40,793 bases of DNA. Source: Lachnospiraceae bacterium UBA6998 (GTDB lineage: Bacteria; Bacillota; Clostridia; Lachnospirales; Lachnospiraceae). The DNA lies in contig DJXS01000037.1 of assembly GCA_002448395.1 (NCBI GenBank), forward strand, positions 1 through 40,793, given 5' to 3'. The notes under the pieces were generated by a model. That model saw nothing but the letters and a program-made list of their open reading frames with translations, had not been told where the DNA came from and made no database searches. Positions 15,122 through 24,165 of this stretch are shown piece after piece (the first letter of the stretch is position 1; every line of letters begins with the position of its first letter). The position numbers and the translations under genes were made by a program.

Positions 15122-16006
15122 TCACTCAGTGATGAGCATATCCGGAAGATTGTCGTCAGCGTATTTCTCGGCGACCTTCATGACAGTGCCGTCCGCGAGC
15201 ATCTCGTCATAAGTCTCCTGGACCTGGTCCCTGAGAGCTTCGTTTCCAAGCTTGAACGCGATCGCGTACTGCTCAGTAGAGATGGGCTCTTCCAGAATAC
15301 GGAAAGCATCGGGGTTGTTTCTCATCTGATAACGGGCTACGCCGATATCAACCGCAACTGCGTCAACCGCGCCGGACTTCATATCTGTGAAGCAGGTGTT
15401 GTAGCTGGGATTTCTCTGAAGATCCGCGAATGTTCCGGTGAGTGCTGCGAGCTCTTCGCTCTTAAGTGCAGTCTCAGCAGAGGAGTCGCTCTGCACGATG
15501 ACGACCTTGCCGGCAAGATCTGCAGCTGTCTGGATATCGGAATCAGCCAGGACCGCAATAACAATGCTGTTATTGACATAAGGCTTGCTCCATGTATAAG
15601 CTGCTTCACGGCCTGTGTAAGTCATGCCGTTCCAGATGCAGTCGATGGTGCCGCTGTCGATCTCAGCGTCCTTGTTGTCCCAGTTGATAGGCTGCTTCTT
15701 CAGAGTCCAGCCGCGGCGCTTGCAAAGCTCTTCCGCCAGTTCAAGGTCGAAACCTGTATAGTCGCCGGTCGCCTCATCAAGATAGCCGTAAGGCGGGTAC
15801 TCAGCGTCGAAACCTACTACGAATTCGGTATCTTCAGCGGTTGCTGCCGCGTCTGCTGCCGGTGCCTCGGCTGCAGCGGTCTCTTCAGCTGCGGGCTCTG
15901 CTGCCGCACTGTCAGTGCTTGTAGATGCTCCGGATGAACCTCCGCATGCCGCGAGTGAGATAGCCATCACACCTGTAAGGAGCATAGCTGCAAACTTCTT
16001 CATCAT
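15122..16006 (-). CDS. Amino-acid ABC transporter substrate-binding lipoprotein
   Basis: 294 residues. The signal ends in a lipobox (AISLAACGG, Cys21), so the protein is lipid-anchored. A Ser/Ala/Glu-rich linker follows (about 22-60), then an SBP family 3 domain: FVVGFDAEYPPYGYLDEATGDYTG is the start, with GFDLELAEELCKR and later WNGMTYTGREAAY. Family 3 proteins bind polar amino acids; the exact ligand cannot be read. First gene of the transporter-racemase operon, GGGAGG before the ATG. Confidence 0.96.
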   Translation of the reverse strand: MMKKFAAMLLTGVMAISLAACGGSSGASTSTDSAAAEPAAEETAAAEAPAADAAATAEDTEFVVGFDAEYPPYGYLDEATGDYTGFDLELAEELCKRRGWTLKKQPINWDNKDAEIDSGTIDCIWNGMTYTGREAAYTWSKPYVNNSIVIAVLADSDIQTAADLAGKVVIVQSDSSAETALKSEELAALTGTFADLQRNPSYNTCFTDMKSGAVDAVAVDIGVARYQMRNNPDAFRILEEPISTEQYAIAFKLGNEALRDQVQETYDEMLADGTVMKVAEKYADDNLPDMLITE

Positions 16007-16069
16007 TTCTAAATCCTCCCAAAACTGTAGAATATAGTTTCCGCGGCGGGAAGTCCCTGACCTGCGGCC

Positions 16070-16109
16070 GGCACTTGAACGTATCAGCGAGATAACGAAT
16101 TAAAGTGCC
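16070..16109 (-). other. Leader hairpin before the binding-protein gene
   Basis: GGCACTT (minus 16109-16103) pairs with AAGTGCC (16076-16070), and an inner GTATC/GATAC-like pairing shortens the loop. A possible -10 (TATACT) lies just upstream. No riboswitch class is recognised. Confidence 0.35.
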
Positions 16110-16127
16110 GAATACTGTAGTATATTA

Positions 16128-19100
16128 TCATGCTAAAGTATGTTTGTAAACACCGTACGAGAACCAAATTGCCAAAATCAGCCCCAAAAAAGCGACCGCC
16201 GGAAGGGCCCCGCTGCTGTAGAGATGGACCATCAGATTTGAACTGACAAGGATGCAATAAGCGGCCTCGCTGCTCCGATTGCCCGCTCCATCTGCAACCG
16301 TTGCTCTCATCGTCTGCCACTCGCCCCGGGCAGGGATCTCAAAGGGGACCTCCCCTCCGTTTTCATCCATAATCTTCTTCAGTTCCTCTTCCGAGAATTC
16401 ATAGGACTCGAGAACAGCCCCCTGATCATCTGTGATCTCGATCTCCAGCCCGCTCAGTTCCATGTTGTCCGAAGGAACAAAACGCAGGGGCACACTGTCC
16501 GCTATGAATTTATTCTGCTGCGTATCCACTCCGGTGATCCTCACCGAAGGCGGCGTCCTGTCCACCGCCCATGAAGGGCTGTATCCGGTGCCGGCCGTAA
16601 ACCGCCCAGCGCTGCTGTTATAATTGCCGGTCTCGTCCTCGGACTCCAGAAGAATGCTATATCTTCCTTCCTTACTAAATGAAGCCGGGGCGATCCTGTA
16701 AATGTATTTCATACCGGCCGCTCCTGTCTCCTCCTCGACCGTATAGTCCTTTCCCTCTTCCAGGACCGCGCCGTTTTCGTTCCGGAAAAGAGTGATCTGC
16801 CTTTTAGTCAGGGGCGAAATGTTGTATTCAGCGATGACAAGGGGACTCTCTGCCTCCGTGTAGACAGCGCTTATCATCTCCAGAGTCTTCTCGTCCTCCG
16901 AAATGTCATAAAGAGAGCCGGACCTGTTGACGCACAGGTTTCTTCTGACTATCGCCCGGTTCCCCGCAAGGTCACAGGCAGTCCCCGTGAGCACACAGAT
17001 CCCGTCCATATCCCTCTCTTCGGGAAGATCAGGCAGCACAGCCCGTCTTAACAGCCCGCCGCCCCTGCACTCCATGGTTCTGCCGCCCGCCGTCAGGTTG
17101 TTCCACTTTGCGAAGAGCGAGCCCGGCGCCAAGTTCGGTTCTTCGCAGCAGAGCTCCGGCGAGATTTCCGCTCCGTATGCCCCCATCTCCTGCACCGTAC
17201 TCCCGTCAAAATACAGTCCCGGCGCAGTCATATCAATAATAAACGGATCTTCAAACAGCGGAATTGCCGTGTTCCCCGCCAGATCCATGCACAGGCAGCC
17301 CAGAGCCCATTCTCCTTCTTCCGTAAATGGAATCTCAGCCTCATATACCGGGATCACCCCCGCTGTCCTGTCATCCCGCACCTCTGATACTTTGCGGAAG
17401 GATCTGGTGAAAGGCAGTATTTTGACATAGTTGTCGTCGAAAGACAGGTCCGTGATGCGGACTGTCGCGCGTCTGGCCCCGTTGTAATAGTTCCCGTTCC
17501 GCGCATCTGTGTTGTCCCACACCACCTCGATCAGGGGAGGCATCCGGTCGATCGTGAATGCTTGCGGCGCCTCGCCGGTATAACTTACCGACGCTGTGTT
17601 GCCCAGGGCATCCGTTCCGGTCACCTCCAGCGTGTAGGCGCCATCCAAGGGGAATCGCAGCTCCATGACCCAGGTCTCCGGATCGCCCGAAGGTCCCCGC
17701 TTCCACTCCCCGGGTACGGCTCCCGGCGCCTTCACCTGCAGTTTGTCTGTGTCGAAATTCCGCTCGCGCACAGCCACCGCCGCAGTCCTCGTCCGGTCAA
17801 AATATCGGCCGTTCCTCACCTCATTGTTGTCGAAACTCACCTTCACATCGGGTCCAGCTGTGTCAATTCCGAACCTGCGGATGTCTCCGTCTGCCGGATC
17901 CGACCGATTCCCGGCATTATCACTGGCGGTAACCGTCACCTCGAAATCGTTGCTGTCCCATTCCCCTCCGGACGGGACTGAAATCTCGCCGTGGAATCTG
18001 TAGATGAGGTTCTGACCTGTCTCGCTGGCTTGTCCTGCATTTTCATCCCGGGCTGCATCTTCGCTGCGAAAGAGCACTTTTTCCATAACAGTCTCTCCGT
18101 CTCTGGTCACTTCGCAGCGGACCTCGGCCAGCCCTGATCCGCCGTGGTCTCTGTCCGGATCCTCCGCAAAAACCTCCAGTGTCACCGGGCCGTCATACAG
18201 TGGTCTTCCGTCAGCCATCCTCGCTGTGATCTGCGGCACTGCTCTCACCACAGCATTGGGGGCCTCGGTATCCACTCCGGGAGCTGTGGTGTCGAGGTAA
18301 AAGTCCGCCGTCTTGGGCAGCACTGCTGCCTCGTTCCCTGCCCGGTCCCTCAGCCGCAGCTCCTCGATCCTGAAGACCTGCCCTCCTCTTATCCGTATCA
18401 TGCCCTCACAAGGAGCGCAATAACTCTCTCCGCTTGGCGGCGCGTCATTTTCTTCTCCTGCTGTGGACACAAGTTTACAAGATATACTCACAGGTGAAGA
18501 ATCCGCCGCGCTGTATGTGGCGACAGCGTTTTCCTCTTTTCTATATGGCCGGAACCTGTTGCGCTCCAAAGTCCATCCTTCACCTTGAGTAGTCATCAGG
18601 CAGTAAGTCTCACCATCTTCATTGCAAACGCGAAGCTCTCCCGCAGGTGCTTTTGTGTCGATGACAATTCTTCCGGTTACATAAGTGCCTGTTCCCGCGT
18701 CTTCACAGGCCAGTCCCGGAAGCCCCTTCCCGGCCTCGCTCAGAACGAGCGGATTTCCCGCTTTATCGCTTCCTGTAATTCCAAAGCGATACACCCCGTC
18801 CGGCGTATCCGCGCTCCCCGGAAATCGCTCCGCTTCCAGCAGTATCTCACCGGATCCGTCTTCGGCGACTTCTATCCGGCACTCCTCTCTGACGGCGTTC
18901 TCCCAGGCCGGCCACACCTGCTCGCAGCATTGCCCCTCGGGAACAACCGCATGCGCGCACCGTACTTCCAGCCCGGAGGGATCGATGTTTTGATCGGTCA
19001 CGCGCAGGGATGCCTTGATCGCCCGCACTCCTCCCGCGTACTGCCCCGGATCACTGCCAAAATAGACGATTCCTCTCCCCTCGTCGATTCCCTCCGGATT

Positions 19101-19823
19101 TCCGATCGGCGCGCTGAAATCGGCTTCCAGCACCGGGCTGACCGTATCCAGCACGAAGCTGAATTCGCACTCTCCAAGGTTTCCCTCTTCGTCCGCGGCT
19201 TCCGCTGTCACCAGGATCAGGCCGTCCGACAGTCCGGTGATTTTCTCCGCTCCGATCTCAATCACCGTCTCCTGTTTAGTCGCGCTTTCCGGAGCATTTT
19301 CTATTCTGATCTCCTTGCCTGCAGAGTCCGCAACGACAATGCAGTAGAACACAATTCCGGTATCCTCCTCCCGGTTATCCGACATGCTGACACGGATCCC
19401 TGCGTTGTCCGCCTTGCAGTAAATAAGGCCGTCCTCCTGCTCCGCGATCTCCTCCATCACCCGAATGGAGACCTCCGGCGGAACTTCGTCCGGAACCGGC
19501 TCCGGCTCGCTTCCGGGCTCCACCTCAGGCGCGATTTCATGGGAGGTACTGCCTGTACCAGATGTGCCACTCTCCATATTGTTTGTCGGTACTTCCGCCG
19601 CCGTGACGCTCTGCCCGAGCACCAGGATCCACACGCCGGCCGCTATCAGTGCCAGAATTCCTGTCCTTCTGCCGATCCCTCTCTTTACTCTGTCACCCAG
19701 GCGCTCCGTCAGGTCTTCATGCACCAGCAGGATGACCGCTGCTGTAACCGCCGCCAAAGCAGTGATCAGACACAGTATCTCTACAATTCTGCTTGTCTCT
19801 CCCCAAATTCTCCATATTGACAT
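16128..19823 (-). CDS. Giant Ig-like repeat surface protein with membrane anchors
   Basis: 1231 residues. Two hydrophobic helices lie near the N-terminus (about 13-35 and 53-75), then an acidic Pro/Glu linker (about 80-115), and then a long ectodomain of bacterial Ig-like modules. Module junctions repeat the pattern D-x-x-x-P (DTVSP, DTKAP, DTTAP, DTAGP, DRMPP, DMTAP, DRTPP), and two modules share DNNEVRNGRYF / DNTDARNGNYY. A C-terminal helix (about 1200-1225, ALPAVAFLGLILAIWFSYGV) and a short cytoplasmic tail follow; there is no LPXTG motif. AGGAG lies 5-6 bases before the ATG. It follows the Ser/Thr kinase gene by 83 bases, so the two probably form an operon. Adhesion or envelope sensing is likely but not shown. 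Confidence 0.88.
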   Translation of the reverse strand: MSIWRIWGETSRIVEILCLITALAAVTAAVILLVHEDLTERLGDRVKRGIGRRTGILALIAAGVWILVLGQSVTAAEVPTNNMESGTSGTGSTSHEIAPEVEPGSEPEPVPDEVPPEVSIRVMEEIAEQEDGLIYCKADNAGIRVSMSDNREEDTGIVFYCIVVADSAGKEIRIENAPESATKQETVIEIGAEKITGLSDGLILVTAEAADEEGNLGECEFSFVLDTVSPVLEADFSAPIGNPEGIDEGRGIVYFGSDPGQYAGGVRAIKASLRVTDQNIDPSGLEVRCAHAVVPEGQCCEQVWPAWENAVREECRIEVAEDGSGEILLEAERFPGSADTPDGVYRFGITGSDKAGNPLVLSEAGKGLPGLACEDAGTGTYVTGRIVIDTKAPAGELRVCNEDGETYCLMTTQGEGWTLERNRFRPYRKEENAVATYSAADSSPVSISCKLVSTAGEENDAPPSGESYCAPCEGMIRIRGGQVFRIEELRLRDRAGNEAAVLPKTADFYLDTTAPGVDTEAPNAVVRAVPQITARMADGRPLYDGPVTLEVFAEDPDRDHGGSGLAEVRCEVTRDGETVMEKVLFRSEDAARDENAGQASETGQNLIYRFHGEISVPSGGEWDSNDFEVTVTASDNAGNRSDPADGDIRRFGIDTAGPDVKVSFDNNEVRNGRYFDRTRTAAVAVRERNFDTDKLQVKAPGAVPGEWKRGPSGDPETWVMELRFPLDGAYTLEVTGTDALGNTASVSYTGEAPQAFTIDRMPPLIEVVWDNTDARNGNYYNGARRATVRITDLSFDDNYVKILPFTRSFRKVSEVRDDRTAGVIPVYEAEIPFTEEGEWALGCLCMDLAGNTAIPLFEDPFIIDMTAPGLYFDGSTVQEMGAYGAEISPELCCEEPNLAPGSLFAKWNNLTAGGRTMECRGGGLLRRAVLPDLPEERDMDGICVLTGTACDLAGNRAIVRRNLCVNRSGSLYDISEDEKTLEMISAVYTEAESPLVIAEYNISPLTKRQITLFRNENGAVLEEGKDYTVEEETGAAGMKYIYRIAPASFSKEGRYSILLESEDETGNYNSSAGRFTAGTGYSPSWAVDRTPPSVRITGVDTQQNKFIADSVPLRFVPSDNMELSGLEIEITDDQGAVLESYEFSEEELKKIMDENGGEVPFEIPARGEWQTMRATVADGAGNRSSEAAYCILVSSNLMVHLYSSGALPAVAFLGLILAIWFSYGVYKHTLA

Positions 19824-19906
19824 TCTCGCTCCTACTTCCGCCTCTCCGGTTTGCGTTTCGAGCTGCGATTTTTTGACCGGTGTTCCTTAGCACCGTTTGG
19901 AGCATC

Positions 19907-21739
19907 TCACTTCGCCCAGTTGTTCACTGCACGTTCTGCAGACCTGACCGCTGTGCGCATTTCCTCCCGCAAGCGCTCCGGCACATAGATCCGGCCATTC
20001 TCTGCGTTTTCCATGAAAATTTCCGCAACTTGCACCACCTCCTTTGCCATTTCCATGTCTGTCCCGACCTCTCTGTGGCGGTCCGCGGACAGAGCGATCT
20101 CAGCGGCTGCCGCTTTGCATACTGCTGCCGCGAAGACTCCGTTCCCGCTCATTTCCGCCTCTCGAGTCGAGGTCTCCTCCAGTTCCCGCCAGGCATCGAT
20201 CCGCCCCTTGCTCCACTCCTCTCCCAATACAACTTCCATGGCCTCTGCCATGTCTCTGTCGTCGAACCAGAGCCCCGCCGCCGACAGAGCATTGCGAAAG
20301 CACAGCCTAGCCGCCTCCCTTCCTCCTTCATAACAGGCAAAATATGCTTTCCCCAACTCCATCGAAAACGCCGCGTAATCTCCGGGCCTCTTCTTCCTCA
20401 TTCGTTCCAGGTTTCCTTCTTCATTTCCCGCTGCCTTCTCCCATAGCCGTCCGGCATTAGCCCGCCCGAACAGGACATCATCCAGCGCACTTTTCTCCTC
20501 TTCCGTAATCACACAGTCTGCCGCCAGCTCCCGCAGAAAGCAGATATATGCTTCCTGATCCTCCGGTCTGAGTGCCGCTGCCCTTCGGTAAGCCTCCTTC
20601 TTTTCTTCAAAGTCTGTCTCTTTCCGCGCTTTCTCGATGAGAGCGCAGTACTCCGCGGTTTTTGCTCCCGCTGCCGATGCCGCGAGAACAAGTGCCAGCA
20701 CCAGACAGACTGCCGCCGTATTGGCAAGCCACACAAAGCGATTCCACACTTTCTCCCCGCTTCCGCGCGCAGCTCTCTCCCGGAACCTGTTTCCCGCGTT
20801 CCTGCTCCTATACCCAGCAATTCCCAAGAGCCTTTTTTTCGCTGTCCCGCCTCTCTCGCAACTTCCGAGCACCCCCTTCAGCGCTTTTCCCAATTCCTTG
20901 CAGGAGGAATATCGCATAGATGGCGCGGTCATGCAGCAAAGAAGCAATATTTTGGCCATCTCAGCGTATTGCCGGCTTTCCCCTTTTGAACCCAGAATCT
21001 CTCGCAGCGGCCTCAACCCGGTCTCCAGCGGCGGGCGTCCTGTGATCATATGATGCAGGACCGCTCCGATGCCGTAAATGTCAGTCCTCTCGTCGGACTG
21101 TTCCCAGCCGCCGTACTGCTCGGGCGCCGCATACCCGTCCGTCCCGAGCCGCATGGTGTCCGTTGCGGCGCTCTTTCTGAGCTTTCTCACCGCACCATAA
21201 TCCACCAGCACGAATTCTCCGCCGGGCCGCACCAGAATATTGGCCGGCTTTAGATCGCGGAAGATCATGGGCGGCTCCTGCCCGTGTAGTTGCTCCATGA
21301 TGCCGCAGAGTTGCAGCCCGGCTTCCGCAGTCTCCCGAACCGTATAACATTTGCCGTCCTCAAGAATTTGCTGAAGGGATCGGCCTTCCACATATTCCAT
21401 GACAAATCCTGCGAAGTCGCCGTTTTCGTCGCATACGCACTCTCTGAACACAGGGATCCCAGAATGACTGAAGGCAGTATCCTGTTCATCTCTGCAGATT
21501 TCCTTCAGAACTTCAGACTCCAGCCCATTAGCGCAGAGCGCCTTCAGGACTTCGGCTTCTGCGCGCAAGTGCTCTACCTTCCGCTCATATTCCTCCGGCT
21601 TATTGCCGCAGTCCTCTCGCAGGGTTTTCATCGCATAATTTCTTCCGTCCGCCCTGTCCGTTACAAGATAGACGACACTTGTTCCTCCGCGTCCAAGTTC
21701 ACGGAGAATCTCAAATTGATCAATAGATCTCTCATTCAA
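19907..21739 (-). CDS. Transmembrane Ser/Thr protein kinase with TPR-like extracellular part
   Basis: 610 residues. Kinase domain at about 1-265: glycine loop LGRGGTSVVYLV, Lys in YAMKTL, catalytic loop IFRDLKPANIL (FRD replacing HRD), DYG in VLVDYGAV replacing DFG, and APEQYGG. A basic juxtamembrane segment follows, then one transmembrane helix (about 330-355) and a C-terminal helical region with TPR-like pairs. It lacks the PASTA domains of PknB/PrkC, so it does not sense wall fragments in the usual way. The start seems to be TTG, as an in-frame stop lies just upstream and no ATG fits. Partner of the Ig-like protein downstream. No PP2C phosphatase or FHA gene is adjacent. Confidence 0.9.
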   Translation of the reverse strand: MNERSIDQFEILRELGRGGTSVVYLVTDRADGRNYAMKTLREDCGNKPEEYERKVEHLRAEAEVLKALCANGLESEVLKEICRDEQDTAFSHSGIPVFRECVCDENGDFAGFVMEYVEGRSLQQILEDGKCYTVRETAEAGLQLCGIMEQLHGQEPPMIFRDLKPANILVRPGGEFVLVDYGAVRKLRKSAATDTMRLGTDGYAAPEQYGGWEQSDERTDIYGIGAVLHHMITGRPPLETGLRPLREILGSKGESRQYAEMAKILLLCCMTAPSMRYSSCKELGKALKGVLGSCERGGTAKKRLLGIAGYRSRNAGNRFRERAARGSGEKVWNRFVWLANTAAVCLVLALVLAASAAGAKTAEYCALIEKARKETDFEEKKEAYRRAAALRPEDQEAYICFLRELAADCVITEEEKSALDDVLFGRANAGRLWEKAAGNEEGNLERMRKKRPGDYAAFSMELGKAYFACYEGGREAARLCFRNALSAAGLWFDDRDMAEAMEVVLGEEWSKGRIDAWRELEETSTREAEMSGNGVFAAAVCKAAAAEIALSADRHREVGTDMEMAKEVVQVAEIFMENAENGRIYVPERLREEMRTAVRSAERAVNNWAK

Positions 21740-21998
21740 TTATCGGTTCACTCCCTGGTTTGATCCGCGAATTGCGGAAATGAACAAAAACCACTGGTCA
21801 AATTCAGCAGTTTTGCCAAGATGCCCGGCCCGCCAAGATCGTATGAGCCGGAATTTAGACGCCGGTCTCCGATGGATACCGGCAAGATAGAGTCATTATC
21901 AAATATGTGGCGGCAGAAAGTCAAGACTAAATCAGGAACAGCTCTTCCGGTGTCAGTGACTAGCCTGAGCAGGTGTATTTTATTGCCCTGAAATATGT

Positions 21999-22165
21999 TT
22001 TCGGTACAGAAGCCTAATTTGAACACAGTCTCGTCCTTTGATGAACAAAGTTTTCCGGAAGATATTAAAGAAAAACTGCAAATCATTGGAAGATGCTAAA
22101 GAGAAACAGCAAATCATAAGAAAGCATGGACGCAATTCTGGGATAACCATGCTTCTGTGCCGAAA
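21999..22165. repeat. Repeat cluster B: one rightward and one leftward 38-bp site
   Basis: Rightward site 21999-22036 (TTCGGTACAGAAGC, then 23 bases ending CTCGTCC) and leftward site 22128-22165 (TTTTCGGCACAGAAGC on the minus strand, then 23 bases ending GCGTCC). They are the inner pair of the four-site layout, with a 91-bp gap. No convincing outer sites occur 94 bp away. The rest of the gap 21740-22235 holds no gene that I can support. Confidence 0.8.
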
Positions 22166-22235
22166 ACAGCCAGACAACACCTAGTTCACACAAGTCAAAG
22201 GCTACAAAACAGCCGGACAACCTCCGGAGCCACAT

Positions 22236-22280
22236 AAAAAGAGCGCCGTCCTTGCAAATCAATAGCAAGAAACGGCGCTC
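22236..22280 (-). terminator. Terminator of the pectin-acetylesterase-like operon
   Basis: Minus strand GAGCGCCGT-TT-CTTGC pairs with GCAAG-GA-CGGCGCTC and is followed by TTTTT. It lies 15 bases beyond the stop codon. Confidence 0.92.
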
Positions 22281-22295
22281 TCTAAATTATAAAAA

Positions 22296-23489
22296 CTATC
22301 CCCTCCTCAACAAATGCAGCCCCACATCAAACGACCGGCCCTCCACGCACTCGCTGAGCCATTCGGCCATCGTAATTTCATCCTGTTTGCGAAGTGTGAA
22401 TTCAGGTTGGCGGACCACTGTGTGGATCGTCCCGCCCTTGTACATGGTGAGAGGTCTGTGCCAGTCGTAGATGAAGAAGGAGAACTCGGGGCCGATATTA
22501 CGCATTTCGGCGATCATTTTCTGCATCTGCCGGAAGTAAACTTCCTGGATCTGCGAGTCAGTGTCGTAGATCTTGTTGGTAATGTCGTTGTAGAAAGCGC
22601 TCAGAAGGTAATCCATTGTCGAGCCCGAGTAGAGGTATTTAAAGCGGCTGCCCTGGCGCTTGTAGACGCCGCGATACCACTCGAGGGCAAGATTTTTGCC
22701 GTTCACATCGCGGCACATTTCTTCTCTGGCATTCCAGACGTCGCGAAGTATATGTTTCCAGTTCTTGTACAGGAGCTGTGCGCTGTCCGAGAAGAGCGTC
22801 ACATCTCTGCAGGCAGGATAGAACTCGCCGACAATCTGTTCCGCGAGGGCAGGCACCGCAAAGGCTCCGGCGCTTTCCCCTGCGATCAGAAGTTTGGAAG
22901 CAGTGGGGAACAATTTTTTGCCGGTCCGCATGGAAGCCATGAAGTTCTCGTAGCCGTGGAAATAAAGGATTTCTTCATCTCCCGCCTTTACGCTTCCGTC
23001 TTCACTATCCTCGACAACGTGATAGGTGAACTCGCTTCTGCCGATATGCATATCACCGGTCGCGTAAGTAATGACCAGGAAATTCCAGTCGTCGAAGGGG
23101 TTGTCAGCCCCGTTTTTGGTGATACCTGCATTGATGTTCATGACCTGTGTGAACAGGCGCAAATTGTTCCAGTAATAGTTGGGAACCCAGGCTGCGACGC
23201 TGCCTCCGGTCACTGGCCGGGCGGCCATGTATTCGTTGATCGCGATACCTCCGCCGGAGAAGAACACGCACAGCTTGTCGCTGGTCCCCTTCCGGACGTA
23301 GATGTGGTACTCGGAACCGTCCCCACACTTTCCTTCGGGCACAGGTACCTGGTACCAGACCTTCTCCGCGGGCTCGCCGACCAGGATCGGAGCCTCCTGC
23401 CCCAGCTCGTAGATTCCCTTTGCGATGGATTCCTCAACCAGATTTCCTATTCGGACCATCCAGTTCTTTGCAATATTGCCAGATGCCAT
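22296..23489 (-). CDS. Pectin-acetylesterase-like alpha/beta hydrolase
   Basis: About 397 residues from the ATG at 23489 (AGGTGG 6 bases upstream; an in-frame TTG lies two codons earlier). The family signature is clear: oxyanion-hole FFSGGG, YATGDMHIG matching the pectinacetylesterase CTGDxHxG motif, and nucleophile GESAGAFA near residue 215. No signal peptide is seen, so it appears cytosolic, unlike plant or secreted pectinacetylesterases. Members of this fold remove O-acetyl or acyl groups (plant PAE, animal Notum). Third gene after an acyltransferase and a zinc-ribbon membrane protein, which suggests an acyl-group cycle on a lipid or glycan. Confidence 0.88.
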   Translation of the reverse strand: MASGNIAKNWMVRIGNLVEESIAKGIYELGQEAPILVGEPAEKVWYQVPVPEGKCGDGSEYHIYVRKGTSDKLCVFFSGGGIAINEYMAARPVTGGSVAAWVPNYYWNNLRLFTQVMNINAGITKNGADNPFDDWNFLVITYATGDMHIGRSEFTYHVVEDSEDGSVKAGDEEILYFHGYENFMASMRTGKKLFPTASKLLIAGESAGAFAVPALAEQIVGEFYPACRDVTLFSDSAQLLYKNWKHILRDVWNAREEMCRDVNGKNLALEWYRGVYKRQGSRFKYLYSGSTMDYLLSAFYNDITNKIYDTDSQIQEVYFRQMQKMIAEMRNIGPEFSFFIYDWHRPLTMYKGGTIHTVVRQPEFTLRKQDEITMAEWLSECVEGRSFDVGLHLLRRG

Positions 23490-23505
23490 AACCAACCACC
23501 TTTGA

Positions 23506-24165
23506 TCACAGATTGAACAGTTTCTCTACCGCGCTCCGCAGATCCCTGAACCGGAAGATCACCGCCGCGCAGGCCGCGATGAGAAGGATCGCCATGCTGA
23601 TCACTGCCGGCAGAATGTTCGGATTGACATGGGTCAGGACCGGAATGAGCTGCAGCATGGAGAGCAGTATCGTTACAAAAATATAGATAATATACTCTTC
23701 TAATCGAAGATTAGCCGCCCGCCCGACACTGATCGTGACAAACACCAGCAGGACAAACCCGATCGGTATGACATACGCCACCGACCAGCCGTGCCAGCCG
23801 GTAAGGGCATCGACCAGAAGACAGACCGCCATGGCCAGATAAGTCTCGACGAACAATGTTTTGATCAGGTTGTTACGGTAATAAATACCGACCATCAGAT
23901 CTCCCCAGGCGATCAGGGCGCCCATAACTGCAAAGGGAACCCAGGCCAGCTTGAAGTCATAGAGAATCTCCAGCGACATCATGATAATGAAGAAAGTGAG
24001 CAGGCAGAAAGTTCCTACTTTGACCAGGGACATGTGGGAAAAACGTCTTCTGTCAAGGGCCGGGAAGCCGCCGGGCTCCGCATTTCCCGTAACTCTCCCT
24101 CCGCAGAGGGGGCATTCTGTCTTGTCGCCGCGGATACTGATCCTGCATTTAGGACAATACTGCAT
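23506..24165 (-). CDS. Zinc-ribbon integral membrane protein (DUF6320-like)
   Basis: 219 residues. The N-terminus is a zinc ribbon (YCPKC...CPLCGG, four Cys within residues 4-22), followed by about six transmembrane helices between residues 50 and 205. I associate this layout and the neighbouring acyltransferase with the DUF6320 family, whose function is unknown. Its ATG overlaps the stop codon of the acyltransferase gene by one base (TAATG), so translation is coupled; the esterase-like gene starts about 16 bases after its stop. GGAGG precedes the ATG. The three genes very likely work in one process. Confidence 0.85.
   Translation of the reverse strand: MQYCPKCRISIRGDKTECPLCGGRVTGNAEPGGFPALDRRRFSHMSLVKVGTFCLLTFFIIMMSLEILYDFKLAWVPFAVMGALIAWGDLMVGIYYRNNLIKTLFVETYLAMAVCLLVDALTGWHGWSVAYVIPIGFVLLVFVTISVGRAANLRLEEYIIYIFVTILLSMLQLIPVLTHVNPNILPAVISMAILLIAACAAVIFRFRDLRSAVEKLFNL

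Noticed and set aside
16010..16127. Riboswitch or T-box before the amino-acid binding-protein gene
   Set aside because: Hairpins exist but no T-box sequence or known riboswitch core could be identified.
18585..19820. 411-codon plus-strand frame opposite the Ig-like gene
   Set aside because: No start signal, no recognisable domain and wholly covered by the coherent minus-strand protein.
21904..21945. A degenerate outer site for cluster B, 94 bp before its rightward site
   Set aside because: The sequence GGCGGCAGAAAG lies near the expected place but needs gaps and lacks the TCGTCC block.
22314..23516. 400-codon plus-strand frame opposite the pectin-acetylesterase-like gene
   Set aside because: The minus-strand protein has complete catalytic motifs; this frame has none.
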